Shown piece by piece: positions 17,062 to 25,738 of a stretch of DNA of 64,000 bases. Within the stretch, counting starts at the first letter, position 1, and each line of letters opens with the position of its first letter. Position numbers and translations under genes: made by a program. The notes under the pieces were generated by a model that was not told the DNA's origin, did not search any database, and was given only the letters and a program-made list of their open reading frames with translations. The stretch lies in contig NZ_JAANZA010000001.1 of NCBI RefSeq assembly GCF_012274275.1, positions 1,302,001 to 1,366,000 of the forward strand, in the 5' to 3' direction. The stretch is from Cryobacterium sp. BB307. GTDB lineage: Bacteria > Actinomycetota > Actinomycetes > Actinomycetales > Microbacteriaceae.

Positions 17062-18288
17062 ATGGCAGCTACGCCGCGGCGGGTCGCGATGGTGTCGATG
17101 CACACCTCGCCCGCCGAGCAACCCGGAACTGGGGATGCCGGCGGCATGAACGTCGCTGTGCTGGCGTCCGCCAGCTCACTCGCGGAGCGCGGCATCGAGG
17201 TCGAGCTGCTGACCCGTGCGACGGGCGAGCCGGCGGTGACCGAGCTCGAGCCCGGCGTGACGCTGTTCGAGTTGCCCGCCGGCACCTACGGTCCGCTCGA
17301 CAAGCAGAGCCTCGCCGCGGTGTCCGATGAATTCGGAGAGGCCGTCGCGACGCTCGCCGGTCGGAAGAGCGCTCGCTACGACGTGATCCACGCGCATTAC
17401 TGGCTCAGCGGGATCGCGACCTTGCCGGTGGCGATCGAGCTCGGACTGCCGTTCGTGCAGAGCTTCCACACCCTCGCGGCGATGAAAGGCCGTGAGACCG
17501 GTGCCCTCGAGCCGGAGCGCCGGCGCCACGCCGAGGCTTACCTGGCCACCCAGTCCACCGCCGTGATCGCGAATTCGGCCGCGGAAGCGACAAGCCTCAT
17601 CGACGAGGTCGGCACGCCGACCGACCGGGTCTGGGTGGTGCCGCCCGGGGTTGATGTCGACCTGTTCCGTCCGAATCGGGCGGACGCGGGGGAGCGGGTC
17701 CGCTCAGAGCTCGGCATCGAAGCAGGCAGGCCGATCCTCGCCGTTGTCGGGCGCATCCAGCCGCTCAAGGATCAGGCGCTCGCCCTCGAGGCTCTCGCGG
17801 AACTGCGCGCCATGCGCGGCTGGTCGCCGGTTCTCGTGATCGCCGGTGAGCCGACGCCGGGCGATGAGGGGTACGCGAGTGGATTGCGGTCGCTGGCGGC
17901 GGACCTCGGTATCGCGGACGATGTCCGCTTCGTCGGTGCGGTGCAACGCAACCGGCTGGCCGACCTGCTGGCGACTGCGACGCTGACGCTCGTGCCGTCG
18001 CACAGCGAGACTTTCGGGATCGTCGCCCTCGAGTCGGCGGCAAGTGGCACGCCGGTCGTCGCCTTTCGAGCATCCGGTCTCGTTGAGTCGGTGTCGGATG
18101 GGCACTCCGGACTGCTGGTCGACTCGCGGACGCCGCGCGACTGGGCGAACACCATCGACGGGCTCCTCGTGGACCCGCCAGCGCTCGGTCGGCTCTCGGC
18201 GGGAGCGCGCGACTACGCTCTCGGCTTCACTTGGGCGGCGTCAACCAGCGCCCTCCTCGACGTCTACCAGGCGATCATCGAGCCGTAG
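17062..18288 (+). CDS. mshA: GT4 glycosyltransferase, MshA-like (D-inositol-3-phosphate GlcNAc transferase)
   Basis: About 408 residues, GT-B fold. The N-terminal HTSPAEQPGTGDAGGMNV is close to the MshA signature, where it helps bind UDP-GlcNAc and the acceptor. The middle has VIHAHYWLSG and QSFHTLAAMKG, and the C-terminal domain has the donor motif HSETFGIVALESAASGTPVVAF (E-x7-E). MshA makes the first intermediate of mycothiol, the main actinobacterial thiol. Other GT4 enzymes share parts of this pattern, so the exact acceptor is inferred. Its 3' end overlaps the converging oxidoreductase gene by 14 bases. Confidence 0.75.
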   Translation: MAATPRRVAMVSMHTSPAEQPGTGDAGGMNVAVLASASSLAERGIEVELLTRATGEPAVTELEPGVTLFELPAGTYGPLDKQSLAAVSDEFGEAVATLAGRKSARYDVIHAHYWLSGIATLPVAIELGLPFVQSFHTLAAMKGRETGALEPERRRHAEAYLATQSTAVIANSAAEATSLIDEVGTPTDRVWVVPPGVDVDLFRPNRADAGERVRSELGIEAGRPILAVVGRIQPLKDQALALEALAELRAMRGWSPVLVIAGEPTPGDEGYASGLRSLAADLGIADDVRFVGAVQRNRLADLLATATLTLVPSHSETFGIVALESAASGTPVVAFRASGLVESVSDGHSGLLVDSRTPRDWANTIDGLLVDPPALGRLSAGARDYALGFTWAASTSALLDVYQAIIEP

Positions 18289-19711
18289 TTGCGATGGCCG
18301 GTCCTGGCCGTCCGAAGCCTTCCAGCAGGCGCAACCACAGTTCGCTCATGGTCGGGAACGCAGGCACCGCGTGCCAGAGCCGGTGGATCGGCACCTCACC
18401 GACGACCGCGATCGTCGCCGCGTGCAGGAGTTCGGCGACCTCGCGGCCGACAAGCGTGACGCCGAGCACGACCTCCCGATCCTCGTCCACGACCATCCTG
18501 GCCTGCCCCGCGTAGCCGTCGGCGTGCAACTCGGCACCAGAGACGCTGCTCAGGTCGTAGTCGACGACCCTGACCCGCTTGCCCGCCTTGCGCGCCTGAT
18601 CGGCAGTCAGGCCGACGACGGCGACTTGGGGGTCGCTGAACACCACGTGGGGCACGGCGGCATGGTCGGCGGTGGCCACGTGAGTTCCCCACGGCAGGTC
18701 GTCGACGTGCTGGCCCTTGGCTCGCGCGGCGATGACGTCCCCGGCAGCTCGTGCCTGGTACTTGCCCTGGTGGGTCTGCAGCACCCGATTGTTGGCATCG
18801 CCGACCGCGTAGAGCCAGTCGTGGCCTTTCACGCGCAGTGTCTCGTCGACGTCGAGCCAGTCGCCACCCTTGATGCCGACGGACTCGAGGCCGAGGTCGC
18901 CGGTGCGTGGCACCCGTCCGGCACCGACGAGCAACTCCTCGGCGATGATCGTCGTGCCGTCGCCGAGCGAGAGGTGGACCCCGTCAGCGAGCCGCTCGAC
19001 GCCGACGACCGCAACGGGCGTGCGGATGTCGACGCCAAGCGCCCGCAACCCGCGTTCGACCGCCTCCCCGGCGAACGGTTCCATCCGCCCGAGCATGCCG
19101 CTGCGTGCGAGCACCGTCACTGTCGTCCCGAATCCGGCGTACGCGGTCGCGAGCTCAGCGGCGACAGCCCCTCCACCGAAGATCGCGAGGCTTGACGGCG
19201 CGTGCTGGGCGCTCGTCGCCTCGCGGTTGGTCCACGGACGCGCGTCCACCATTCCGGGGATGTCCGGAATGAGGCTTGCCGAGCCGGTGCAGACGGCCAC
19301 CGCGTGGCGCGCCTCGAGTTCGCTGGGGCCGTCGGAGCCGTTGACCAGCACGCGGCGTTCGCCCGTGATCCGGCCATGCCCGCGGTAGAGGTCGATGCCC
19401 ACGCTCTCAAGCCAGTCGACGTCCCCACCGTCCTGCCAGTCGTTCACGAACCAGTTGCGGCGGGCCAAGGTCGCGGGAACGTCGAGCTCGCCGGTGATCG
19501 CCTGCTTCGCGCCGTCGACGGAGTGCGCGTGCTGCAGCGCGTTCGCGCTGCGCAGCAGCGCCTTCGATGGAATGCAGGCCCAGAACGAGCACGAACCGCC
19601 GACCAGTTCTTGTTCGACGACTGCGACGGAGAGTCCACCTTGGGCGGCGCGGTCGGCTACATTCTCGCCAACTGGACCCGCCCCGATCACGATCAGGTCG
19701 TAGGTTGCCAT
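18275..19711 (-). CDS. Pyridine nucleotide-disulfide oxidoreductase (Lpd/MerA-like)
   Basis: About 478 residues. FAD-binding GAGPVGENVADRA at the N-terminus, the redox-active pair in GGSCSFWACIPSK (two Cys separated by four residues), a second Rossmann motif FGGGAVAAELA for NAD(P)H, GAGRVPRTGDLGLE, and the C-terminal HAVPAFPTMSE carrying the active-site His. The usual active site is GGTCLNVGCIPSK, so this is a divergent paralogue and not the classic dihydrolipoyl dehydrogenase; no 2-oxoacid dehydrogenase subunits are near. The partner thiol is unknown. A link to mycothiol or another disulfide is possible but not shown. Confidence 0.82.
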   Translation of the reverse strand: MATYDLIVIGAGPVGENVADRAAQGGLSVAVVEQELVGGSCSFWACIPSKALLRSANALQHAHSVDGAKQAITGELDVPATLARRNWFVNDWQDGGDVDWLESVGIDLYRGHGRITGERRVLVNGSDGPSELEARHAVAVCTGSASLIPDIPGMVDARPWTNREATSAQHAPSSLAIFGGGAVAAELATAYAGFGTTVTVLARSGMLGRMEPFAGEAVERGLRALGVDIRTPVAVVGVERLADGVHLSLGDGTTIIAEELLVGAGRVPRTGDLGLESVGIKGGDWLDVDETLRVKGHDWLYAVGDANNRVLQTHQGKYQARAAGDVIAARAKGQHVDDLPWGTHVATADHAAVPHVVFSDPQVAVVGLTADQARKAGKRVRVVDYDLSSVSGAELHADGYAGQARMVVDEDREVVLGVTLVGREVAELLHAATIAVVGEVPIHRLWHAVPAFPTMSELWLRLLEGFGRPGPAIATTAR

Positions 19712-19717
19712 GGCTCG

Positions 19718-19723
19718 ACGCTA
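19718..19723 (-). promoter_or_regulatory. Predicted -10 box (TAGCGT) of the oxidoreductase gene
   Basis: TAGCGT on the minus strand lies six bases before the ATG at 19711. Confidence 0.45.
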
Positions 19724-19774
19724 CGCCGGACAAGCCGATTGCCGCTCGGCTTCGACGGTTTCCTCTTCGAATGC

Positions 19775-20572
19775 TCAGCGACCGATGAACTCGGCCGGGG
19801 TGCGCGTCAGGAACGCCTGCATGCCGATCCTTGCGTCTTCGCTTGTGGCGAGTCGGACGAGTTCCGGCTGAAGGTTCCGTGCCGCGGCCGCTTCACCGTC
19901 CGCGGCGGCGGTGCGCGCACTCGCCAGGCTCGCCTGTACGGCGAGCGGCGCTTGCGCCGCGACCCGGCGGGCGAGTTCGAGTGCACGGTCGTACTGCTCG
20001 CCATCCGGGACCACCTCCTGCACGAGGCCGATCCGGTGCGCTTCTGTGGCGTCGAAACTGTCGCCGGTGAGGATCCAGCGCATCGCGTTGCCCCAGCCCG
20101 CGACCTTCGGGAAGCGCAGGGTCGCCCCGCCGAACGGCAGGATGCCGCGTGCCACCTCGATCTGCGCGAACGTCGCGGACTGGGCGGCGACGGCGATGTC
20201 GCTGGCGAGGATGAGTTCGATGCCGAGCGTCAGGCAGGTGCCCTGTACCGCGACGACCACCGGCTTGGTGGTGCCGCTGCCGTCGACCCGCCACGGGTTG
20301 ATGCCGCCTTCGGGAACGATGTCGAGGCCCGCGGCGCCGATGCGAGGTGCGACGTCGGGCAGGTCGAGTCCGCCGGTGAAGTGCTCGCCGTGCGCGTAGA
20401 CCAGCCCAACCCGCAGTTCCGGATCCCGTTCCAGCTCGCCGTAGGCGAGGCACAGCTCCTGCAGCAGGCGGAAGTCGGCCGCGTTGCGCTTGTCAGGCCG
20501 GTTCAGCCCGATCAGGAGGACGTGTCCTTCCCGGTCGACGGTGACACGAGGCGAGTCTGATTCAGTGATCAT
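19775..20572 (-). CDS. Enoyl-CoA hydratase/isomerase (crotonase) family protein
   Basis: About 265 residues of the crotonase fold. The first oxyanion-hole segment is VYAHGEHFTGGLDLPD and the second QGTCLTLGIELILASDIAVAA, which bind the thioester carbonyl. In true hydratases two Glu act as acid/base; here the region after LASD reads FAQIEVARGILPFGGATLRFP, so the catalytic pair is not obvious and a hydratase, isomerase or other crotonase activity is possible. The start ATG is supported by TAGGCT six bases upstream. Confidence 0.85.
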   Translation of the reverse strand: MITESDSPRVTVDREGHVLLIGLNRPDKRNAADFRLLQELCLAYGELERDPELRVGLVYAHGEHFTGGLDLPDVAPRIGAAGLDIVPEGGINPWRVDGSGTTKPVVVAVQGTCLTLGIELILASDIAVAAQSATFAQIEVARGILPFGGATLRFPKVAGWGNAMRWILTGDSFDATEAHRIGLVQEVVPDGEQYDRALELARRVAAQAPLAVQASLASARTAAADGEAAAARNLQPELVRLATSEDARIGMQAFLTRTPAEFIGR

Positions 20573-20578
20573 CGCCCC

Positions 20579-20584
20579 AGCCTA
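20579..20584 (-). promoter_or_regulatory. Predicted -10 box (TAGGCT) of the crotonase gene
   Basis: TAGGCT on the minus strand lies six bases before the ATG at 20572. Confidence 0.45.
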
Positions 20585-20590
20585 CGGGCG

Positions 20591-21397
20591 TCACCGGGTG
20601 AGGGCGGCGATGATCCGCAGGATGGTCGGCAGGTCGTCGGCCGCGGCGGCCTCGGAGGCCGGCGCGAACTCGGTGAGACCCGCACCGGCCAGCGTGAACT
20701 CGGCGCGAAGCGCGCGCACGCACTCGATGAGCAGCGCGCTCGTGATGCCGAAAGGCTCAGGGAAAACGAGACCCGCGAACTCCGCTGGGTCGAGCACGTC
20801 GAGGTCGATGTGCACGTAGACCGAGGTCGCGCCGGTCGCCTTGACCTGCTCGACTAGCGCCTGCGGGTTCAGGCTGGCCGGGTCGAGGCACGCGACGCTC
20901 ATGTCGTCGATGTACTCGCGTTCCGCGCTGTCGAAGGCGCGCGCACCCGCGAGCACGAGCCGGCGCGGGTCGAGGGTTCGTTCGGGCGCGAGGTGCTCCA
21001 CCCCCTCGCCGAGGAGCGTCCTCAGCACCATCCCATGGAAGGCGCCGGACGGTGACGTCTCGGGGGTGTTGAGGTCCGGATGCGAGTCGAACCAGACGAC
21101 CGCGGTCGTCTCGTCGGCCGCACGCTCGATCGCGGCCAGTTCAACGCCGCAGTCCCCGCCGATCGTGATGACCGGCTTGGGCGCCGTCTTGAGGGCGACG
21201 CGCATCCGGTCCCGCACCGTGATGAGCGAACCGCAGCGGGCAACGCCGCTTCCGATTTCGTCGCCCGCTTCGAGGGGGACGTCGACGACAACCGTGCTGG
21301 AACCGGGAAGGTCGCCGCGGATCGCGTTGGCCCCGTCGACCAGCCTCATGGCGCGTGCTGAGCTTGAGCCCTGCCATTGCGGTACAACCAGGAACAT
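20591..21397 (-). CDS. Arginase/agmatinase family (ureohydrolase) protein
   Basis: About 268 residues. The binuclear metal site can be followed: GGDCGVELAAI in place of the usual GGDHS, VWFDSHPDLNTPETSPSGAFHGM in place of DAHxD, and VHIDLDVLDPAEF matching DxDxxDP. The changed first motif (Cys for His) and DSHPD suggest a divergent member, so the substrate (arginine, agmatine, formiminoglutamate or another guanidino compound) cannot be named. It starts with FLVVPQWQGSSSARAMRLVDGA, typical of a short actinobacterial branch. The gap to the crotonase gene is 18 bases, so they may share a transcript. Confidence 0.8.
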   Translation of the reverse strand: MFLVVPQWQGSSSARAMRLVDGANAIRGDLPGSSTVVVDVPLEAGDEIGSGVARCGSLITVRDRMRVALKTAPKPVITIGGDCGVELAAIERAADETTAVVWFDSHPDLNTPETSPSGAFHGMVLRTLLGEGVEHLAPERTLDPRRLVLAGARAFDSAEREYIDDMSVACLDPASLNPQALVEQVKATGATSVYVHIDLDVLDPAEFAGLVFPEPFGITSALLIECVRALRAEFTLAGAGLTEFAPASEAAAADDLPTILRIIAALTR

Positions 21398-21426
21398 CTA
21401 GCCTGCCCGTCTTTCGTGTGCAGTCT

Positions 21427-21465
21427 CCTCGGGGGTCGACCCTTGCTGCAGGGTCGACCCCGAGG
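21427..21465 (-). terminator. Terminator after the pspA gene
   Basis: Long stem with an 8-base loop: GGGGTCGACCC (21432-21442) pairs with GGGTCGACCCC (21451-21461), extended by CCTCG/CGAGG with a one-base bulge. It sits between the pspA stop and the arginase start, both on the minus strand. Confidence 0.8.
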
Positions 21466-21474
21466 ATGATCGGC

Positions 21475-22215
21475 TTACTCGCCCGTGCCGACTGCCTTCT
21501 GCGGCGTTCCCGACTTGAGCGCTGCGAGGCGCGCCTCGACCTCGACCGACTCGTCCGAGCGCTCCAACTGCTCGAACTGGGCGTCCAGGCTGGAGGCCGC
21601 AAGCTCCTGCGAGCCGAGAACCTTCGCCTCTTCGCGGCGGATCTTCTCCTCGAAGCGGCTGATCTCGCTTGTCGGGTCGAGCAGGTCGATGCTCTTCATC
21701 GCATCCATCACCTGCTGCTGGGCGCCGGCGGTCTTGGCGCGCGCGATGAGCTCGTCACGCTTCGAGGACAGCTCGTGCAGCTTGCCCCGCATTGCCTCGA
21801 GACCCTGCTTGAGCTGGTTGACCACCGCGGTTTGCGACTGAATGGTTGGCTCGGCCGCCTTCGCCTGGTTCTCCTCAGACAGCTGACGGCCGAGGGCAAC
21901 CTTGGCGAGGTTGTCGAACTTGTCCGCGTCCGCGGCGTTGCCGGCTGCGCGCAGTTCGTCAGCCTTGCGGCTGGCAGCGAGAGCCTTGTTGCCCCAGTCG
22001 GCCGCGGCCTTCACGTCTTCCTGGTAGTCCTGCTCGAGCAGGCGCAGGTTGCCGATCGTCTGTGCGATGGCGGCCTCTGCTTCAGCGATGTTGTTCGTGT
22101 AGTCGCGGACCATCTGGTCCAGCATGAGCGCCGGATCCTCGGCGGCGTCCAGCATCGCGTTGATGTTTGCCTTGGCGAGTTGGGCGATTCGCCCGAAAAT
22201 CGATTGCTTGACCAT
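21475..22215 (-). CDS. pspA: PspA/IM30 family membrane-protecting protein
   Basis: About 246 residues, almost wholly helical coiled coil, with the family start KQSIFGRIAQLAKANINAMLDAAEDPALMLDQMVRDY (an amphipathic helix that binds membranes) and long stretches such as SEISRFEEKIRREEAKVLGSQELAASSLDAQFEQLE. PspA proteins form ESCRT-III-like assemblies that protect a damaged cytoplasmic membrane. TAAGGA lies seven bases before the ATG. It is followed by its own terminator and preceded, on the same strand, by a TPM-domain protein, a membrane protein and an ECF sigma factor, which suggests a shared stress response. Confidence 0.92.
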   Translation of the reverse strand: MVKQSIFGRIAQLAKANINAMLDAAEDPALMLDQMVRDYTNNIAEAEAAIAQTIGNLRLLEQDYQEDVKAAADWGNKALAASRKADELRAAGNAADADKFDNLAKVALGRQLSEENQAKAAEPTIQSQTAVVNQLKQGLEAMRGKLHELSSKRDELIARAKTAGAQQQVMDAMKSIDLLDPTSEISRFEEKIRREEAKVLGSQELAASSLDAQFEQLERSDESVEVEARLAALKSGTPQKAVGTGE

Positions 22216-22261
22216 CGTTTTTCCTTACCTTCCTGGGTGTGCCTTGCTGACTGTCGGATGT

Positions 22262-24229
22262 CTAGAATCTGCCGCCGCTGCTCCGCCTGCCACCGGAGAA
22301 TCCTCGGGAACGTCCCCCAAAACTACCTGAGCGGCCGCCTCCGCCGAACCCTCCGCCGAATCCGCCCCCGCCGCCTCCGAAGATGCCGCCGCCTCGGCCG
22401 CCACCGCTCAGCATTCCGCCGATGATGCCGCCGATAATCGCGCCCCCGATGTCGGTTCCGACGCTGCTGCCGCGACCGCCGAACCCGCCGCCGTAGCCGG
22501 GCACCGAGTAGCCCTGCAGGTCGTACTGAGCGCTCGACAACGCCTGCTGCGCCAGGTTGCTGGCGGCACGGGCGTGCGCGAGCGCGGCGACCGGATCGGT
22601 GGTGGCGACCGCCACCGCCCCGTCCAGATGACGCATTGCCTCGGAGAGCCGGGTGCGCGCGGTGTCGCGGATGACCCCGCGCCTGGTGGTGATGAAGTCG
22701 TGTGCTGCCGAAATCTCAGCGCGAGCGCTGAAGATCGCCTGGTCGAGCGCTCCGGCGGCCCGGCGCACCTTCTCCTGTTCTTCGCGCACCGACGCGAGCA
22801 CGGCGTCCAGCTGCTCGTTCGCCTTGTGCAGGTTGGTGAGGCTGTTGACGGGGTCGTCTCCGGATGCCGCCGCCGACAGTGCGGCCTCGGCTGCCGCGAT
22901 CGCGGGCGCCAGTTGCGGATCGTCCAGCGGCAGTGCTCGGGCGGCAGCGAGGTCTTGTTCGGTGTCACTGACAGCGGCGCTGAGTGCGGCTTGCGCCTCG
23001 CGGAGGTCTGCGGCGATTCGCTCGACCGCGTCAAGCAGTTGCGTCACCTGGCCGACCGCAGCCTGCGCGGCACGAACGGCAACCGCGGCAGGGCCGGTCT
23101 TTCCGGCGGCAAGCGCCTGCTCCGCTTCGGTCGCGCGGCCGGTTGCGAAGGTCAGCAGGTCCTCGGCCTGCTTCGGATTGCCGGCAACCATGGCAACCGC
23201 CGCAGGGGAGTAGTCCCGTTGCAGGGTCACCAGCGTCTGCTTCGCGGCCTCAAGGCGTCCCCGGGCTTGATCAGTATCCGTCCGGACGGTCACCAGCTGC
23301 TCGGGCGCGGTCTGCTCCAGCGCGCGAAGCTCGTCGAAGGCGTCCGCCTGCGCGTCGAGCTCCTTGTCGCCGGCCTCCGCGAGTTCGACGATCTGCAGGG
23401 TCATGCTGCGGCGCTCCTCGGCAGACTCGGGGAACGCGTCGTCGAGCTTCTGGCGCAGCTCGAACGCGGCGCGCGCTTTGTCCTTGGCCGACCCAAGCGC
23501 ATGAACGAATGGTTTTGCGGTCTCCTCGCCGAACTGGGCGACCGCGAAGTCGAGTTCCTGCTCGCTCGTCTTGATCTCGTCGTCGAGCTGCACGAGCAGG
23601 ATGCTTGCGCGCTGGTCGAGCTGCTTGGCGTTCAGCTTCTCAGCAGCAACAGCGCGGCCCTTTCGCACGCGCGAGCGAATGAACAACGCGAGTCCGACGA
23701 CCACGACGAGCCCCAGGAGTACCCAGCCCCACGGGAATCCGGGGTCTGTGATCTTCTCGCGCAAGCCGTCCGCTGCGGCGATCGCGGCACCAGCCCAGTC
23801 GCTGTCGGAGAGGCGCGGCTCGATCAGCTCGCTCTCGATCTGGCGAGTCTCGCTCTCGCTCAACTCGAACTCGCTCGGGTAGGACATCTGATAGATGCGG
23901 TCCTCGACCGCGACCGCCATCAGCACATCGTCGTTGCCAAGCCCGTTCTGTTCGGCTGTGATGTCCGCCCACGAGGACCCTGCCGGCACGCCCTCGAACG
24001 AGTCGACATACACGACGAAGAGCTGTGCGTCCGTCTCTGCGGCCAGCTGATCGAGCGAGTCCATGATCGCGCCCTCTTGGCCGCGCACAGCTCCTACGGA
24101 GTCGAAGATGTAGGCGCCACCGAGGTCGACGGGGTCCTCGGCGAAAGCGGCCGTCGGGGTCGCGAGAGCGATTGCCGCCCCGAACGCGATCGCGGCCCAC
24201 CGTGTCAGAAGCGAGCGTTGCGTGGCGAT
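22262..24229 (-). CDS. TPM-domain membrane protein with coiled coils and Gly-rich tail
   Basis: About 655 residues. In order: signal peptide (RWAAIAFGAAIALATPTAAFA), a TPM domain at about 30-160 (FDSVGAVRGQEGAIMDSLDQLAAETDAQLFVVYVDSF), a membrane segment (WGWVLLGLVVVVGLALFI), long coiled coils, and a Gly/Phe/Arg-rich tail (GGGGGFGGGFGGGG). The layout is common to actinobacterial TPM proteins, thought to act at the membrane. Oddly, there is no ATG, GTG or TTG in frame between the signal peptide and codon 76 of a frame extension that overlaps the next gene. ATC at 24229, with AAAGGA nine bases upstream, is the best start. The low-complexity tail makes GC-rich sequence at 22270-22460. Confidence 0.82.
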   Translation of the reverse strand: MATQRSLLTRWAAIAFGAAIALATPTAAFAEDPVDLGGAYIFDSVGAVRGQEGAIMDSLDQLAAETDAQLFVVYVDSFEGVPAGSSWADITAEQNGLGNDDVLMAVAVEDRIYQMSYPSEFELSESETRQIESELIEPRLSDSDWAGAAIAAADGLREKITDPGFPWGWVLLGLVVVVGLALFIRSRVRKGRAVAAEKLNAKQLDQRASILLVQLDDEIKTSEQELDFAVAQFGEETAKPFVHALGSAKDKARAAFELRQKLDDAFPESAEERRSMTLQIVELAEAGDKELDAQADAFDELRALEQTAPEQLVTVRTDTDQARGRLEAAKQTLVTLQRDYSPAAVAMVAGNPKQAEDLLTFATGRATEAEQALAAGKTGPAAVAVRAAQAAVGQVTQLLDAVERIAADLREAQAALSAAVSDTEQDLAAARALPLDDPQLAPAIAAAEAALSAAASGDDPVNSLTNLHKANEQLDAVLASVREEQEKVRRAAGALDQAIFSARAEISAAHDFITTRRGVIRDTARTRLSEAMRHLDGAVAVATTDPVAALAHARAASNLAQQALSSAQYDLQGYSVPGYGGGFGGRGSSVGTDIGGAIIGGIIGGMLSGGGRGGGIFGGGGGGFGGGFGGGGRSGSFGGRSRGFSGGRRSSGGRF

Positions 24230-24294
24230 GGCCGAGTCCTTTCGCTGTGCCGAGGTGAGGTGAGAGTCTAGCGGTGGCGACCGAACACCCGGGT

Positions 24295-25059
24295 TTAGCG
24301 AAGGTGAATCGGCACAAGCGCGCTGCCAACGAGTTCCGAGCCGGCGGTGTTGTCGCCTCCGACCTCCGAGACGACGATCGCGGCCGAGAGCTCGTAGCTG
24401 CCAGGGGCGGCTGGGGCAAGTGGGCTGTTCGTGCTCGAACCGGAACTGCCGCACAGGGCAGGTATGAAGGTCGCGTCGAACCGGGTGGACTGGCCGGGCG
24501 CCAGATCGATGGGGACCGCTTCGGCGAGCGGAGCGGGCGCGCCATGCCAGACCGTGACGCCATCCTGGGAGAGGGTGACCGCCGGTCCCGCTGCCGCCGA
24601 GCCGGTCACCCGCTTGGTGCCGCTGTTCGACAGGGTGACCGTGCCGATCACCTCACCGTCGGCGATCGCGACATCGGCTGGGAAGGCGAGGGTGAGAGTG
24701 AGACCGGATGCTGCGGGCTGCACGACCGTCAACGGCTGGCTGCACTGGTTGAGCAGCTGGAGCGGTGACGCAGGAACGAGTGAACTGTCGCGACTCTCGT
24801 CGGCCGGCCCGGTCCCGAACTCCGGACTCTGCATGCCGTCGCTCATGACAGACACGGGAGGCTGGACCAGCTGCGGCAGGGTGCCGACGCCGAGCACGAT
24901 CACACCGGCCGCCGCGAGGGTGGTTGCCGCACCCGCGGCGAGTTGGCGTGGCAGTCGGCGGCGGCGAACTCGCCGCACGATGTCGGCGGGGTCGACCCCC
25001 GGCGACGGTGGCGTGTCGCCACCCTTCAGCCAGTCGCGCAGTTCGGACTCAGTGGGCAC
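24295..25059 (-). CDS. Single-pass membrane protein next to ECF sigma factor (possible anti-sigma)
   Basis: About 254 residues. The cytoplasmic N-terminus (PTESELRDWLKGGDTPPSPGVDPADIVRRVRRRR) precedes one membrane segment (LAAGAATTLAAAGVIVLGVGTL). The outer part is beta-rich (GEVIGTVTLSNSGTKRVTGSAAAGPAVTLS) with Cys in QLLNQCSQP and ALCGSSG that may pair. Its start overlaps the sigma-factor gene by 11 bases, the usual place for a membrane anti-sigma factor. No zinc-binding HxxxCxxC motif is present, so the anti-sigma role rests on position alone. Confidence 0.7.
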   Translation of the reverse strand: MPTESELRDWLKGGDTPPSPGVDPADIVRRVRRRRLPRQLAAGAATTLAAAGVIVLGVGTLPQLVQPPVSVMSDGMQSPEFGTGPADESRDSSLVPASPLQLLNQCSQPLTVVQPAASGLTLTLAFPADVAIADGEVIGTVTLSNSGTKRVTGSAAAGPAVTLSQDGVTVWHGAPAPLAEAVPIDLAPGQSTRFDATFIPALCGSSGSSTNSPLAPAAPGSYELSAAIVVSEVGGDNTAGSELVGSALVPIHLR

Positions 25060-25600
25060 GATCGCCTCCCCGCGTGTTGGTCAATGGCCCGCCGTGCTCG
25101 TCGCCCATGGCAACCGCGAGACGGGCGAGCGCGTCGCTGATATAGCGCTTGACCGCGCCGGCGCTGATGCCGAGCGTTTCGGCGATGTCATCCACCTTCA
25201 GGTCCTCGTAATAGCGCAGGACGACGCACGCGCGCTCTCGCGGCGACAGCTGCTGCAGCCGCGCGTCGAGGTCGAGGCGTGTTTCGGTGGCCGCGTCGGT
25301 GGACTCCTGCTCGGCGGGGACCGCGGTGAGATGCTCGATGCGCCGCCAACGGCTACGACGGCGCCCGGTGTCGAGGTAGGTGTTCAGGATGGCCCGCCTT
25401 ACGTAGGCTTCTGCGCTTGCAACGGTGAAGCCGTTGCGCAGGCGCCCGAACGTCTTGACCAGGGCGTCCTGCACGAGGTCAGCCGCATCATCCGCGCTTC
25501 CCGAGATCAGGTAGGCGTAACGGGTGAGGGCGTCACCGCGCTCTGCGACGAGGCGTGTGACGACCTCTTCCCAGCGCTCCTCGTTCCCGGCCCGTGCCAC
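25049..25600 (-). CDS. ECF RNA polymerase sigma factor (SigE-family)
   Basis: About 183 residues. Region 2 (RYAYLISGSADDAADLVQDALVKTFGR) and region 4 (LSPRERACVVLRYYEDLKVDDIAETLGISAGAVKRYISDALARL) are both clear. GTG 25600 has AAGGAGGA five bases upstream and is preferred over the open frame to 25687. It heads the minus-strand series sigma factor, membrane protein, TPM protein, PspA and probably drives some of these under membrane stress. No DNA target site could be assigned. Confidence 0.9.
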   Translation of the reverse strand: MARAGNEERWEEVVTRLVAERGDALTRYAYLISGSADDAADLVQDALVKTFGRLRNGFTVASAEAYVRRAILNTYLDTGRRRSRWRRIEHLTAVPAEQESTDAATETRLDLDARLQQLSPRERACVVLRYYEDLKVDDIAETLGISAGAVKRYISDALARLAVAMGDEHGGPLTNTRGGDRAH

Positions 25601-25738
25601 GCGCGTCCTCCTTGGTTCCGCCACCATTCTGGCGGGGATCGCGGAGGACGGCGCGCGCGACGCGAGCGCAATGCTGCTCATACCCACTAAGACGAGGCAG
25701 GCGCCCCGAACGTTGGGTGCGAGCGCGAGAGAGGGGTG

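Noticed and set aside
18275..19711. Assignment as the lpd subunit of pyruvate dehydrogenase
   Set aside because: The active-site loop differs from the classic form and no dehydrogenase-complex genes are near; kept as a general disulfide oxidoreductase.
22574..24271. 565-codon plus-strand frame opposite the TPM gene
   Set aside because: Arg/Leu/Gly-rich mirror of the coiled-coil gene, without domain or ribosome site.
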